A stretch of 64,000 nucleotides of DNA from Arsenophonus sp052174455 (GCA_052174455.1 JBQMRP010000004.1:310001-374000), one strand, 5' to 3'. Positions 31,913-42,960 are shown, counted from the first letter of the stretch. The notes: generated by a model not told the origin, from the letters alone. Translations and numbers: made by a program.

Positions 31913-33241
31913 GTGAAACAACCAGGTTTAGATTTTCAAAGTGCTAAAGATAGTATAGGTGAACTTAAACGCAGACTTTTATTTGTTATTTGGGCACTGA
32001 TTGTTTTCCGTATTGGTTCTTTTATTCCCATTCCTGGGATAGATGCCAGTGTGCTTGCTAAATTGCTTGAACAGCAAAAAGGCACTATTATTGAAATGTT
32101 TAATATGTTTTCTGGTGGTGCGCTTAGCCGTGCTTCTATCTTTGCATTGGGAATCATGCCTTATATTTCGTCATCGATTATTGTTCAATTACTGACTGTA
32201 ATTAATCCATGCCTAGCAGAGATCAAGAAAGAAGGGGAAGCCGGTCGCCGTAAGATTAGTCAATATACGCGTTATGGTACTTTGATATTATCGATATTCC
32301 AATCTATTGGAATTGCAACAGGTTTACCAAATATGGCAAAAATGCAGGGATTAGTTATTAATCCTGGTTTTCCATTTTACTTCACTGCTGTTGTTAGTTT
32401 AGTAACAGGAACAATGTTTTTGATGTGGCTAGGTGAGCAAATTACTGAAAGAGGCATTGGAAATGGTATCTCTATCATCATTTTTGCAGGTATAGTTGCG
32501 GGGCTTCCGCCAGCCATTGGTCATACCATTGAACAAGCTCGGCAAGGCGATTTGCACTTCCTTTTGTTATTGTTGATTGTAGTTTTAGTATTTGCTGTAA
32601 CTTATTTTGTTGTTTTTATGGAGCGTGGTCAGCGTCGCATAGTGGTCAACTACGCAAAACGTCAACAAGGTCGTCGAATTTTTGCTGCTCAAAGCACACA
32701 TTTACCATTAAAAGTGAATATGGCAGGCGTTATTCCTGCAATTTTTGCTTCCAGTATTATACTGTTTCCTGCTACAATGGCTTCCTGGTTTGGTGATGTA
32801 ACAGGAATAGGTTGGGGTTGGTTAACAGTTATTTCAATGTATTTACAGCCAGGACAACCGCTTTATATCTTGCTTTATGCATCTGCAATTATTTTCTTCT
32901 GTTTTTTGTATACAGCATTAGTTTTTAATCCAAGAGAGACAGCAGATAACTTGAAAAAGTCCGGCGCATTTGTACCAGGAATTCGTCCGGGAGAGCAAAC
33001 AGCCAAGTATATTGATAAAGTAATGACGCGCTTAACATTAGTAGGCGCAATGTACATTACTTTCATTTGCTTAATCCCTGAGTTCATGCGTGATGCAATG
33101 AAAGTTCCATTTTATTTTGGTGGTACTTCACTTCTTATAGTCGTTGTTGTTATTATGGACTTTATGACTCAAGTGCAAACTCTTATGATGTCAAGTCAAT
33201 ATGAGTCTGCATTGAAAAAAGCAAATCTTAAAGGTAAATAA
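31913..33241 (+). CDS. secY: Protein translocase subunit SecY
   Basis: Central pore of the SecYEG translocon in the inner membrane. I start it at the GTG at 31913 (VKQPGLDFQSAK), giving 442 residues with ten expected membrane segments (E. coli 443). The homologous enteric start ATG-GCT has become ATA-GTG; the longer frame from 31856 runs inside rplO and is unlikely. The plug and pore-ring regions, cytoplasmic loop 'ERGQRRIVVNYAKRQQGRR' and 'RPGEQTAKYID' are conserved. It ends in '...LKGK', three residues shorter at the very end. SecE and SecG are not in the window. Confidence 0.96.
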   Translation: MKQPGLDFQSAKDSIGELKRRLLFVIWALIVFRIGSFIPIPGIDASVLAKLLEQQKGTIIEMFNMFSGGALSRASIFALGIMPYISSSIIVQLLTVINPCLAEIKKEGEAGRRKISQYTRYGTLILSIFQSIGIATGLPNMAKMQGLVINPGFPFYFTAVVSLVTGTMFLMWLGEQITERGIGNGISIIIFAGIVAGLPPAIGHTIEQARQGDLHFLLLLLIVVLVFAVTYFVVFMERGQRRIVVNYAKRQQGRRIFAAQSTHLPLKVNMAGVIPAIFASSIILFPATMASWFGDVTGIGWGWLTVISMYLQPGQPLYILLYASAIIFFCFLYTALVFNPRETADNLKKSGAFVPGIRPGEQTAKYIDKVMTRLTLVGAMYITFICLIPEFMRDAMKVPFYFGGTSLLIVVVVIMDFMTQVQTLMMSSQYESALKKANLKGK

Positions 33242-33284
33242 TTGCTTTTAAATTAATACACTTTATAAGTTATTGAGAGTAAAA

Positions 33285-33401
33285 ATGAAAGTTGGTGCTT
33301 CAATCAAGAAATTATGTCGTAACTGTAAAATTATTAAACGTAATGGTATTATTCGTGTGATTTGCAGCGTTGAACCAAGACATAAACAGCGTCAAGGTTA
33401 A
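33285..33401 (+). CDS. rpmJ: 50S ribosomal protein L36
   Basis: Smallest 50S protein, 38 residues. 'MKVGASIKKLCRNCKIIKR' followed by Cys and His (C-x2-C-...-C-...-H) preserves the zinc-binding set. Sits after secY and before the alpha leader, as in enterics. Confidence 0.97.
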   Translation: MKVGASIKKLCRNCKIIKRNGIIRVICSVEPRHKQRQG

Positions 33402-33414
33402 AAAGTATTTTTTC

Positions 33415-33441
33415 TTGCAAAATTGGGTTGCGCTATATCTG
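33415..33441 (+). promoter_or_regulatory. Possible alpha operon promoter
   Basis: 'ttgcaaaattgggttgcgct' is nearly identical to the -35 side of the E. coli alpha promoter. The following -10 region is changed (tatatctg), leaving no well-spaced hexamer. Probably the ancestral promoter, perhaps weakened. Confidence 0.4.
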
Positions 33442-33453
33442 GCTCTTTTGATT

Positions 33454-33520
33454 GTTACTTTTTTTTCGAAAAAAGTAACTCTATAACTATCTTGAAAGCC
33501 TGTTTCAAGATAGTTATAGA
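33454..33520 (+). promoter_or_regulatory. Tandem perfect hairpins in the alpha leader
   Basis: Two hairpins stand back to back before rpsM. First: 11 perfect pairs (33454-33464 with 33469-33479) closed by a TTCG tetraloop. Second: 18 perfect pairs (33480-33497 with 33503-33520) around the loop gcctg. The ribosome binding site 'taggagtg' follows 12 bases later. In E. coli this leader folds into the pseudoknot bound by S4; here the second stem occupies the place of the E. coli long-range helix but is longer and sequence-divergent. Confidence 0.75.
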
Positions 33521-33545
33521 ATATTTAAATTTAGGAGTGCAATAA

Positions 33546-33902
33546 GTGGCCCGTATAGCAGGCATTAACATTCCTGATCATAAACATACTGTTATTGGTT
33601 TAACATCCATTTATGGCATTGGCAAAACCCGTTCACAGTTAATCTGTGAAACAACTGGTATTGTTGAGTATATTAAGATCAGTGAATTGTCTGAAGAGCA
33701 AATTGACAAGTTACGTGACGAAGTTGCTAAATATATTGTTGAAGGTGATTTGCGTCGTTCGGTTACCTTAAGCATCAAGCGCTTAATAGATCTTGGGTGC
33801 TATCGTGGTTTACGTCATCGCCGTGGTCTTCCTGTGCGTGGTCAGCGAACTAAGACTAACGCTCGTACTCGCAAGGGCCCGCGTAAGTTAATCAAGAAAT
33901 AA
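33546..33902 (+). CDS. rpsM: 30S ribosomal protein S13
   Basis: 30S head protein forming bridges to L5 and contacting P-site tRNA. 118 residues, full length, GTG start as in E. coli, with 'RHRRGLPVRGQRTKTNARTR' near residue 91. First gene of the alpha cluster (rpsM-rpsK-rpsD-rpoA-rplQ). Confidence 0.98.
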   Translation: MARIAGINIPDHKHTVIGLTSIYGIGKTRSQLICETTGIVEYIKISELSEEQIDKLRDEVAKYIVEGDLRRSVTLSIKRLIDLGCYRGLRHRRGLPVRGQRTKTNARTRKGPRKLIKK

Positions 33903-33919
33903 GCCGGGGTAATTAAATA

Positions 33920-34309
33920 ATGAAAAAGGCATCCATTCGTGCACGCAAGAATGTAAGGAAACAAGTTTTAGACGGTGTAGCTCATATCCATGCTTCTTTT
34001 AATAACACAATTGTTACGATAACCGATCGTCAAGGTAATTCATTAGGTTGGGCAACTGCAGGTGGTTCTGGTTTTCGTGGTTCTCGTAAGTCTACTCCGT
34101 TTGCAGCTCAAGTTGCAGCAGAACGTTGTGCTGAGGCAGTAAAAGAATACGGAGTTAAAAACTTAGAAGTTATGGTTAAAGGACCTGGTCCCGGCCGGGA
34201 GTCAGCTATTCGTGCATTAAATGCGATTGGTTTTCGCATTACTAATATTACTGATGTGACTCCGATCCCTCATAACGGTTGTCGTCCACCAAAGAAACGT
34301 CGTGTTTAA
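33920..34309 (+). CDS. rpsK: 30S ribosomal protein S11
   Basis: 30S platform protein near the Shine-Dalgarno helix. 129 residues, full length, with 'GVAHIHASFNNTIVTITDRQ' near residue 18 and 'HNGCRPPKKRRV' at the end. Confidence 0.98.
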   Translation: MKKASIRARKNVRKQVLDGVAHIHASFNNTIVTITDRQGNSLGWATAGGSGFRGSRKSTPFAAQVAAERCAEAVKEYGVKNLEVMVKGPGPGRESAIRALNAIGFRITNITDVTPIPHNGCRPPKKRRV

Positions 34310-34345
34310 TTATGTTGCGTTTTTTAGGATTGTTGGAGAAAGAAA

Positions 34346-34966
34346 ATGGCTAGATATTTGGGTCCTAAGCTTAAACTTAGCCGTCGCGAGAATACAGATC
34401 TTTTTCTTAAGTCTGGGGTTCGCACGATTGACACCAAGTGTAAATTAGAACAGGCACCAGGACAACATGGTGCACGTAAATTGCGTTTATCTGATTATGG
34501 TGTTCAGTTACGTGAGAAACAAAAAATTCGTCGTATTTACGGTGTTCTAGAATGTCAATTCCGTAACTATTATAAAGAAGCAACGCGATTAAAAGGTAAT
34601 ACAGGCGAAAATTTATTAAATTTGCTTGAAGGTCGTTTAGACAATACTGTTTATCGTATGGGCTTTGGCGCAACACGTGCAGAAGCACGTCAAATAGTTA
34701 GCCATAAAGCTATCATGGTAAATAGTCAAGTCGTTAATATTGCTTCTTATCAGGTTTCTCCGAATGACGTTATTAGCGTTTGTAAAAAAGCAAAAAAACA
34801 GTCTCGTATTAAGGCTGCTTTAGAGCTTTATGAACAGCGTGAGAAGCCAAATTGGCTGGAAGTTGATGCAGTTAAGATGGAAGGGGTGTTTAAATATATT
34901 CCTCAACGTGCTGATCTATCTGCTGATATTAACGAGCACCTGATCGTTGAGCTTTACTCTAAATAA
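34346..34966 (+). CDS. rpsD: 30S ribosomal protein S4
   Basis: Primary 16S assembly protein and, in E. coli, repressor of the alpha operon through the rpsM leader. 206 residues, full length; 'MARYLGPKLKLSRRENTDLF' start, S4 RNA-binding fold around residues 94-155 ('RLDNTVYRMGFGATRAEARQ'). Confidence 0.98.
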   Translation: MARYLGPKLKLSRRENTDLFLKSGVRTIDTKCKLEQAPGQHGARKLRLSDYGVQLREKQKIRRIYGVLECQFRNYYKEATRLKGNTGENLLNLLEGRLDNTVYRMGFGATRAEARQIVSHKAIMVNSQVVNIASYQVSPNDVISVCKKAKKQSRIKAALELYEQREKPNWLEVDAVKMEGVFKYIPQRADLSADINEHLIVELYSK

Positions 34967-34991
34967 AGCTTAGTACTAAAGAGAGGACACT

Positions 34992-35978
34992 ATGCAGGGT
35001 TCTGTGACAGAGTTTCTTAAACCGCGCCTGATTGATATCGAGCAAATTAGTTCAACGCACGCCAAGGTAACCCTTGAACCTTTAGAACGTGGATTTGGCC
35101 ATACTCTTGGTAACGCGCTACGCCGTATTTTGCTCTCATCTACGCCGGGTTGTGCTGTGACTGAGGTTGAAATTGATGGTGTGCTTCATGAGTACAGTAC
35201 TAAAGAAGGTGTTCAGGAAGATATTTTGGAGATTCTCCTTAATCTAAAAGGTCTTGCAGTAAAAATTTACGGTAAAGATGAAGTTATTCTGACGTTAACT
35301 AAATCTGGAATTGGCCCTGTAACTGCTAATGATATTACCCATAATGATGATATCGAAATCGTTAAGCCAGAATATGTTATCTGTCATCTAACTGATAAGA
35401 ATGCTGTTATTAATATGCGTATTAAAATACAGCGTGGTCGTGGGTATGTACCGGCTTCTACCCGCATTCATTCGGAAGAAGATGAGCGCCCAATAGGTTG
35501 TTTATTAGTTGATGCATGCTATAGCCCTGTAGAACGTATAGCCTATAATGTTGAGGCGACACGTGTAGAACAACGTACTGATTTGGATAAGTTAATTATC
35601 GAAATGGAAACTAATGGAACAATCGATCCAGAAGAGGCAATTCGTCGAGCAGCAACTATCTTGGCTGAACAGCTTGAAGCTTTCGTTGATTTACGCGATG
35701 TTGCTAAGATTGAAGTTAAAGATGAGAAGCCAGAGTTCGATCCAATTCTATTGCGTGCAGTTGACGATCTAGAATTGACTGTCCGCTCTGCTAACTGTTT
35801 AAAAGCAGAAGCTATTCACTACATAGGTGATTTGGTTCAGCGTACTGAAGTTGAGTTACTCAAAACACCTAACCTTGGTAAAAAATCACTTACTGAAATT
35901 AAGGATATTTTGGCATCAAGAGGTTTATCGCTAGGGATGCGTTTAGAAAATTGGCCTCCGATAAGTATTGCTGATTGA
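34992..35978 (+). CDS. rpoA: RNA polymerase alpha subunit
   Basis: Dimeric scaffold of RNA polymerase. 328 residues (329 in E. coli). N-terminal domain to about 235 with 'LEPLERGFGHTLGNALRRIL'; C-terminal domain keeps 'LTVRSANCLKAE' with the Arg that contacts UP elements, so promoter recognition by alpha-CTD should be intact. The rpoB and rpoC genes are not in the window. Confidence 0.98.
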   Translation: MQGSVTEFLKPRLIDIEQISSTHAKVTLEPLERGFGHTLGNALRRILLSSTPGCAVTEVEIDGVLHEYSTKEGVQEDILEILLNLKGLAVKIYGKDEVILTLTKSGIGPVTANDITHNDDIEIVKPEYVICHLTDKNAVINMRIKIQRGRGYVPASTRIHSEEDERPIGCLLVDACYSPVERIAYNVEATRVEQRTDLDKLIIEMETNGTIDPEEAIRRAATILAEQLEAFVDLRDVAKIEVKDEKPEFDPILLRAVDDLELTVRSANCLKAEAIHYIGDLVQRTEVELLKTPNLGKKSLTEIKDILASRGLSLGMRLENWPPISIAD

Positions 35979-36018
35979 TGAGGTTACAGGTTAAGGTTTA
36001 CTGAGAAGGATAATGATT

Positions 36019-36405
36019 ATGCGTCATCGTAAGAGTGGTCGTCAATTGAACCGTAATAGTAGTCATCGCAAAGCTATGTTTTGTAACATGGCTGGATCTT
36101 TGCTTCGGCATGAGATCATCAAAACAACTTTGCCAAAGGCAAAGGAGTTGCGCCGTGTTGTTGAGCCATTGATTACTCTTTCTAAAACTGACAGTGTATC
36201 TAATCGTCGTCGGGCATTTGCTCGTACTCGTGATAATGAGATTGTAGCAAAATTATTTAATAAACTTGGACCGCGTTTTGCGAGCCGTCCAGGTGGTTAT
36301 ACTCGTATTATGAAGTATGGCTTCCGAGCAGGTGATAATGCGCCGATGGCTTATATTGAGCTTGTTGATCGTTCTGTTGACTCTCAAGCAGAATTAACTA
36401 CATAA
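36019..36405 (+). CDS. rplQ: 50S ribosomal protein L17
   Basis: 50S protein near the tunnel exit. Start set at the second ATG, 36019 (MRHRKSGRQLNRNSSHRKAM), the family start, giving 128 residues (127 in E. coli); ATG at 36013 would add two residues. Last gene of the alpha cluster, followed by a strong palindromic terminator. Confidence 0.97.
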   Translation: MRHRKSGRQLNRNSSHRKAMFCNMAGSLLRHEIIKTTLPKAKELRRVVEPLITLSKTDSVSNRRRAFARTRDNEIVAKLFNKLGPRFASRPGGYTRIMKYGFRAGDNAPMAYIELVDRSVDSQAELTT

Positions 36406-36414
36406 TAAATTTGT

Positions 36415-36454
36415 ATTTATATAAAATCGGAATTAATTCCGATTTTATATAAAT
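36415..36454. terminator. 40-base perfect palindromic terminator after rplQ
   Basis: Twenty perfect base pairs centred between 36434 and 36435 (half site ends 'aaaatcggaatt'), A-rich on the left and T-rich on the right, so it can act in both directions. It starts ten bases after the rplQ stop. Confidence 0.85.
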
Positions 36455-36824
36455 TAACTTTTATTATTTTAAAGTTTGTTATTATAGCATGTATTATTTT
36501 ATACATATACAAGAAATGCTTATGTAGCATATAGGTATATGAGCTAAGTTAGTAGGTATTATTACAGATAATAATTCGTTTCTATGAAATGATGGTTAAT
36601 GAAACGTCGTAATTGTACAAAAAGTAATTATCATCCTTTATAGGAAAGATTTATAATGTTTACATTTTATTTGTTATGCTAAGTAATTAAAATTCTATTT
36701 ATAAAATTATTAGCGATTCAAATTTTTTTAATCTTGTTTATTATCCTTGTCAGAAGAAAAAATATGAAATATTAGTAAATTTGATGGATGATTATCAAGA
36801 ACTATGCTTCACTCTGATGTTTTA
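36455..36824. other. No gene recognised
   Basis: In enterics zntR, arfA, mscL and trkA follow rplQ. None of them can be recognised in this eroded AT-rich sequence. Confidence 0.5.
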
Positions 36825-38155
36825 TAAATCTGCTCTCCATTCTTAAATTAGATGGAGTTTGTCATCATAAGGTCAGAAAAAATCTTTTACTATTGGTTTC
36901 TTATTTCTCTAAGCAGCCGGAAGCAGCTTAGATACCATAAAAGGATTGTTTTCTTAGAACTACGTTTCTTCACGTATTGGCTCCATAGCCTCATACTGTC
37001 GCAAATGTTAATTTAATCGGATTTTTTATTTTTATTAATACATAAGTGTGCTGATATGAAGTCGTAGAATGTCAGCCGTTCTTCTCGCTCTTTCTTTACC
37101 TTCTTCATCGCCGCAGGATGTTTGTTGAAAAGGCCCCTTGCAAAAAAAACATCAAAAGCTTTATGATCAGTATCATAGCTCTCTGCTATCCAAATCTATC
37201 GTAGTTCACCTTAAATTTTCGATTATACACCTTTGAGCAATTCAGGTTGAATATATCAGCTATTTTATCTATCTATCAAGATTGATGCTGCGTGCCTGGG
37301 AATATCTTTGCTATTAATTCCAAAACTAATGCTACTATCTGCCGTAAAAAATTAAAAATATGGTTAATGAACACCGATCGTGATTATCCAAAAGTTCGGC
37401 TCAATTTCTACTTTTTTAATTTTTTAATAAACATCATTAATCGCAATAAGCTCTTTATATTCATCCTCAGTACCGACAATATAACTAAGCAGGCAAAGAC
37501 GATTAGCTTGCCTAAAAGAATGACATATGTCTTTAGTCAAGAAATAAACGTAATTTGTATCGCTTAAATAATATAAGTACTACTATTTGCGCAACTTCTT
37601 CAATCTATTTCTGTTTCAGTATCTTGATGCTACTAGTAGAGAAAACATGTATTTTTTAGCAAGAAATAACCAAGAGCTTTATAAAAATATCTGGTGGAGA
37701 TGCCTAACAGCTACCAACTATGGTAACAACTTTTCGTCGCTTTGCAGGCTTTAGATAAGGTAGCAACGTAGTTATTAAAGGGATATTCCATTGCCGCTGC
37801 GATCTCACTCCTGCCTTAGGCACTTTAATCTCAACATCATAAATACTCGTTTTGTAGTTTGGTTGTTATAAATAACCGTTACAGTCGACGGCATGAGGCT
37901 AGCCGACAATGTAGCGTTTAGCACGTTATTGCGGCATTCCTTAAAGATCACTATCAACATATCAGTATCTATCAGATTCTTAGTAGTATTATAGATGAGT
38001 TCATGCAAGGGATCAGCGGTAATATCTGATTTCATAAACACCTATAGAGTAGGTTTTTCATGACATATCAATCTCTGTTATTGAAATCATTCACGAAATC
38101 AATTAAGCAGAATATTGCACCAATCTTTGAAACTACATACACTAGAAATTAGCAT
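36825..38155 (-). mobile_element. IS256-like remnant, nearly full length
   Basis: Minus strand. The N-terminal part is the most open (37805-38041): 'KSDITADPLHELIYNTTKNLID' in pieces, then a 'QTT...V.M.LRLKC'-like word where IS256 proteins have the 'TGIGDVEVKVPKVRD' motif, each part in a different frame. The C-terminal part at 37200-36900 reads '...HKAFDVFFARG', 'PAAMKK' and 'EREERL.FYDF' with the IS256 order. No complete frame. Confidence 0.55.
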
Positions 38156-38159
38156 AACT

Positions 38160-38390
38160 TATTTTAAAAAATCTTCTCTAGGTTAGATAATTCGGTAAAT
38201 AAAATGATCATCCACTATGGAATTTATTTGGTACATTCTTTTTAATTAGCTGATATAACTTTTATATTTAAAATGTTAATATTTATATATTATCCGATTA
38301 AAAGGATGACTGATTAGATTACATTATGTAGGATCGTTTTGTTTACCAAAATTATTTAGTCTTGGAGAAGATAGTTTAAACTTAGAACAA
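38160..38390. mobile_element. Two IS1595-like 3' ends, head to head
   Basis: 38160-38310 resembles the minus-strand C-terminal end seen at 650 and 20580; 38310-38390 resembles the plus-strand end seen at 9640. Together they form an imperfect inverted repeat. Confidence 0.4.
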
Positions 38391-41300
38391 TTGAAATATA
38401 AATGTAGCTACAAATTTCTTTGAAAGAAAATTAATAATCTTTTTTAATATAACCATTAAAACATATCCTTAGCTGTACAGTAGTATCACTAAAACTCTGG
38501 AGTAATCCTGTTATTTAAAGTATGCTGTTAGTTATTCTTTAGTGCTTAATTTGTTGCAGTTACTAATATTCTTGCTGTAGAGGAGTTTATTATGTAACGT
38601 TTAGTTATCATGTAGTATTACATTTTGACCTTGGTTGTCGTTTAATCTTATTCCGTATGACGGTGTGGAATAATTTTACAAAGTGTAATATTGGAGTCTA
38701 AGTGGGACTATGTGTAACTATTCTAGTATCTTATTAGACTAGGCGTTTTGCTGTAGCTCTGGGTCATGTACTGAATATTTATCTTTATCAGTCTTACCTA
38801 TTGTCACTGTGGTTTTATCTAGTTTATCAATAATGGACACTCGATAAGTGCTTTCTTTAAAGATCATTTAGGTAAGGTAAAGTAGGTGTTCTCTTCAGTA
38901 TTTGTTAATCTCTTAAAACATATCTTTAATTGATCCCCGTTTAACCTATTGTATAAAACTTTTATCGATAATGGCTATTTAAGTTATTAAATAGCCCGCT
39001 AACTTTACTGATGCGGATAAATCAGCTTATCAATAGTTTAGTTAACGCAATTAAAAGTTATTTAACCGCATCTAAAGAAGATGATTGTTAATTTAGTAAC
39101 AAGTATATTTAGCCGCTTTAAGGAAACACTCTGAATACATAATATTTAACGGATCTTGTCGTGATTGGGGGTAATTTATGAAAATTAGGAGCCGGTGTTG
39201 TGATTACGTACTAAGCGTGCATTAAAATATTCTGATCGGTATCCTAATATCACTGATAGTAATCAACCAAACTCTGCATACTTTACGCTACCACTATTTA
39301 CTGCAGTGAATCAAAAAAGTGACTACAAGAAAATGCAGATTATCTTTGTACCATAGATTGTGATGTATATCTATTTCAGGTAGCGTTAGTGGTAAATTGG
39401 CTATTATAAGTTTTGCATGAGTTGGAAAAATGCCTGTCATAATTAATTCACCAACAATAATAGTAGTACTTTTGCTGATGAAGACGATTCTGGATGAGAT
39501 TGAAGCACGATTACAGATCGCCTTTACCCCACTTTAGAAATCACTTTTTGCAGTAAGTTTTTTAAACAGGTAAAGTTTATGGCGTAAACATCGGATTTGC
39601 AGTAGGGGTTTTCCTACCGGCGATAATATGATGAATATAACCTCAATATGTGGTACTAGTAACAATACTGTTAACTAATCACATAATAATAACGATTACA
39701 AGCGGTTTATTGTGCTCATCAAGCATTGGAATTTCTAGTTAGTAATGCTGATTGATACCTGGTTGTATTTATTATCAACCACACTTACGAACCGTAAGTT
39801 ATTTGCCTACGGCAATGGTATTGATTAATGCCTTAAAATTAATATCAATCTGCATCAATTTACTGATATCAGAATCAACAGCTGCTTAAACCGCTGGTAA
39901 TCTGCACGATATTGAACAAGAAAAGTCGCCGAAGATAATTCGGAGAATTGGAATCTGTTTAGCGTTGTTACAGCAATTAGTATTGATAATAGTGTAAGGA
40001 CGTAGCACACTATTATGGTATAGTGTGTAATTATGTTGCTTTGTAAATGTTTATGATCTTTGTCTTATTTTTATATTTTAAAATATGTAAGATTTTTAGG
40101 AATTCATATAGATAACTCGAAAAAATTTTCTTAGAAAGCATGAATTAGGTAAAATAGGAAAAAGTACGTAACTTTACATTTTATACTGCTTGTTTATCCA
40201 AATCGCTTCATGATCTTTTTTTTTTAAAATTAATAATAACAGATAGATTAAATTTTTTATGATACCTTAAAAAGTCTATTATATTAATGCGTCCAATTCT
40301 TGATCAAAAATTTTTATCACGTAAATTATCTACCTCTAGTTAGAATTGTTTGGAACTTTAACAAACACGCGACCTATGTCAAGCCAATAATTATGGATAT
40401 AACTGCATTGATGGGTAATTAATGAAAGTGTAATTCCCGATGAGTTTATCACCTATAAGGAAATAAGAATAATTTCCGCCTCCTTCACCTGCTTGAATAA
40501 AAAACAAAGATAGCTGGGGCAAATAGATATTGATGAATTCAGACAGGATTATAATTTTATTTCTCTACAGAGAAATACTCAGAAGTAATATATAAAGATA
40601 TATACCCACTAACTAAACTATTTTTCGTCATTAATAACAATTAAGTAACCTTTCTTGAAAAACATGGTAAAAGTGTTAACTCATGGAATCGTCTATCTGT
40701 TTAGTAAATATTGACTGCGCACTTGTATCATAAGTTGTCCAAACTACTAGTTTTACCTCTTCTGAATGTCTTGATCGATGTTTTTTTGCTAAAGCTATAA
40801 ATTAAAATTTTAGATTTCATATGCTTTTAATGCTACCGAACACTATTATCATAACAAGTTCGGATTTTATCCGACTGCAATTAGCAACAAATTGCTTTTA
40901 CTACCCATTTTTTTATCTTCTTTAGTTTTTTTCAACAATAACTAGTCGCTACTCAATGCTTTGTTTTGAGCTGACAGTAGTCTATGATGTAGTAAATTCG
41001 CAAATAGGATATAGAAATTGGTATCTTTTGTGCTTTGCACATTTATGGTTGATAACTCAATCAACATCTGTATGTTTTTGAATAGAGTTCTAAGAAATCT
41101 AGTAAGGCTCTGTTATACAGCCTCTTACATTATAACTATGATTTTATAAATGCCAGTTTGTCTTCCTGCTATAATGGTGTATTCGTCCCAGTAAGTAGTA
41201 GCAGAACGTACATCTGAAGGCACGGTAAAGAAGTTACTGTAAAATACACTTCGCTAAAAAGACGAATAATAAGTGTGATGAAATAACGTGAAATACTCCG

Positions 41301-41889
41301 GCGCTATATTAAACGCTCTTTTGTATCTAACTTCAAAACTACGACATTACGATTAGGAGTGTGATTTTATATAATTATTATACCACCCGGACTAAATAAT
41401 CACCAGTAGCAGATACTGAAATAGAAATAGATAATTCGGCGTTATGGTTAGGTATGTTCCAGCGAGGTATTTTAAGATGATTCGTTATTATAGTTTCTTG
41501 TCTAATAGTAAGAAATGCATACTGTTACTGAAGGTGTATAAAGGACTAAAGATAACCGGCTTGTAAAAAATTATAAAAACCGGAATTATCTGTTCTAATG
41601 AAAGGATTCTTGCGCACAGATTTGTACAAATGTATTCTGTGTCCCTATAGACTACTTTTATTAATACTCAGTTTTGTATAATTAGGGGTTATAAGAATTA
41701 TTTTTAGAAAGAATGCATAAAATAAAAACGATAGCTATTAAGCTAAATATATAATTAATATCTTTAAAATTAAAGCATTAAGTCAAAAAATACGCACTCC
41801 TATAAATTTCACTTATCATAGAATTAGTAAATCATTTCTATTCTTTTTAGAAATAAGGAATAGTTTTTATTGTGCTTAAAGAGTAATTA
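38391..41889. other. 3.5 kb without recognisable gene
   Basis: The longest gene-free stretch not assigned to a mobile element. It is a little less AT-rich than the 52 kb region, and at 39160-39660 and 41000-41560 short readable patches exist on the plus strand, separated by stops, as in decayed genes. I could not identify an ancestor, nor any RNA gene. Confidence 0.5.
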
Positions 41890-42960
41890 AAATTTATAAC
41901 TATGAACTATGCAGACTAGTATTGTGGATGTTAAGATTAAAGTGACTAAGATTAAGGGTATGGAAAGTAGGAAATGAAATATGCTTCAACAGCTCCTTTC
42001 TTCCGTCTTATCTGAATAATATAAAAACAGTAAATAATTGTTATCATATCTATATCTGCGAATCGTATCCCACCGGGGATTTTTACAAATCTCTACTCTG
42101 TTAGCGCTTTTCGGTAAAAGCAGATGATCTCTATACCAAGTACCTATTAGTAGATTAAAACAATGATGCCTTGAAGAGTATAGACAATGGAAGTTGTGTG
42201 ATTTAAGTGATACACCTACATTTATTTCTTAGTCAATGAAATATGCCGTTTCTGTTAAGTAAACTGATCACTTTTGCCTCCTGATCATTATCGGCGGCAC
42301 TGGATGGATTGTAAATAGATCGTTGCGCTCGAAGATGCTATCAAGAGTTAAAAATAAATTTAGCCTAAATTTTTAATTGCTTGCGAGCGTTGAGATTAAC
42401 CGTATTTCCTATACTTGGTACGGGGAGTAGTGTTTTGTTTTTTAAAATGTGATGGTAAAAATGTTTCTGGGTACGCAGCATCAATCTTGTTGAGTGCATA
42501 AAATAGCTGATGTGTTAGTTTCACTTCTAAAAGTTATGGAATCAAAAGTTAAAATTTGAGCTACGGGATATTTTGCTTGCAGAGACTCACGATGCCGCTA
42601 ATAAGTTTCTTGATACTTTGTTGAGAAGGATTTCAGCGAGTATCCTGAAGCAATGAAGAAGTTGGAGAAAGAGTAAGAAGAACGCATGATATCTTAGCTT
42701 CCTTTTAATGCACTGGGCCTGAATAAGAAAACGATGAGTCTCTGATTAAATCGATTTTTTTGCGCGACAGTATAAGGCTGAGAATCTTACGCACGAAGCA
42801 CTGTAGTTCGAGTAAAATAACCCTTTCAAGAATATTTAAGCTGATTCTGTCTTCTTAAAAACTGTAGCAGGACTAAGGATATTTAGCATTTAATCTAGTG
42901 GTAAACAATATCTAATTTAAAGATGCAAAATAGATTCACTTCCTTTATGTGAGGAAGTGT
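41890..42960 (+). mobile_element. IS256-like remnant, 5' truncated
   Basis: Begins inside the N-terminal domain ('QTSIVDVKIKVTKIKG', the IS256 'TGIGDVEVKVPKVRD' motif) and runs to the C-terminus ('EAMKKLEKE', then '...LN.KTMSL' and an eroded 'FATVR'). Many stops. Stops about 200 bases before engB. Confidence 0.55.

Noticed and set aside
37292..37567. 91-codon plus-strand frame
   Set aside because: Antisense to the middle of an IS256-like remnant, no recognisable motif.
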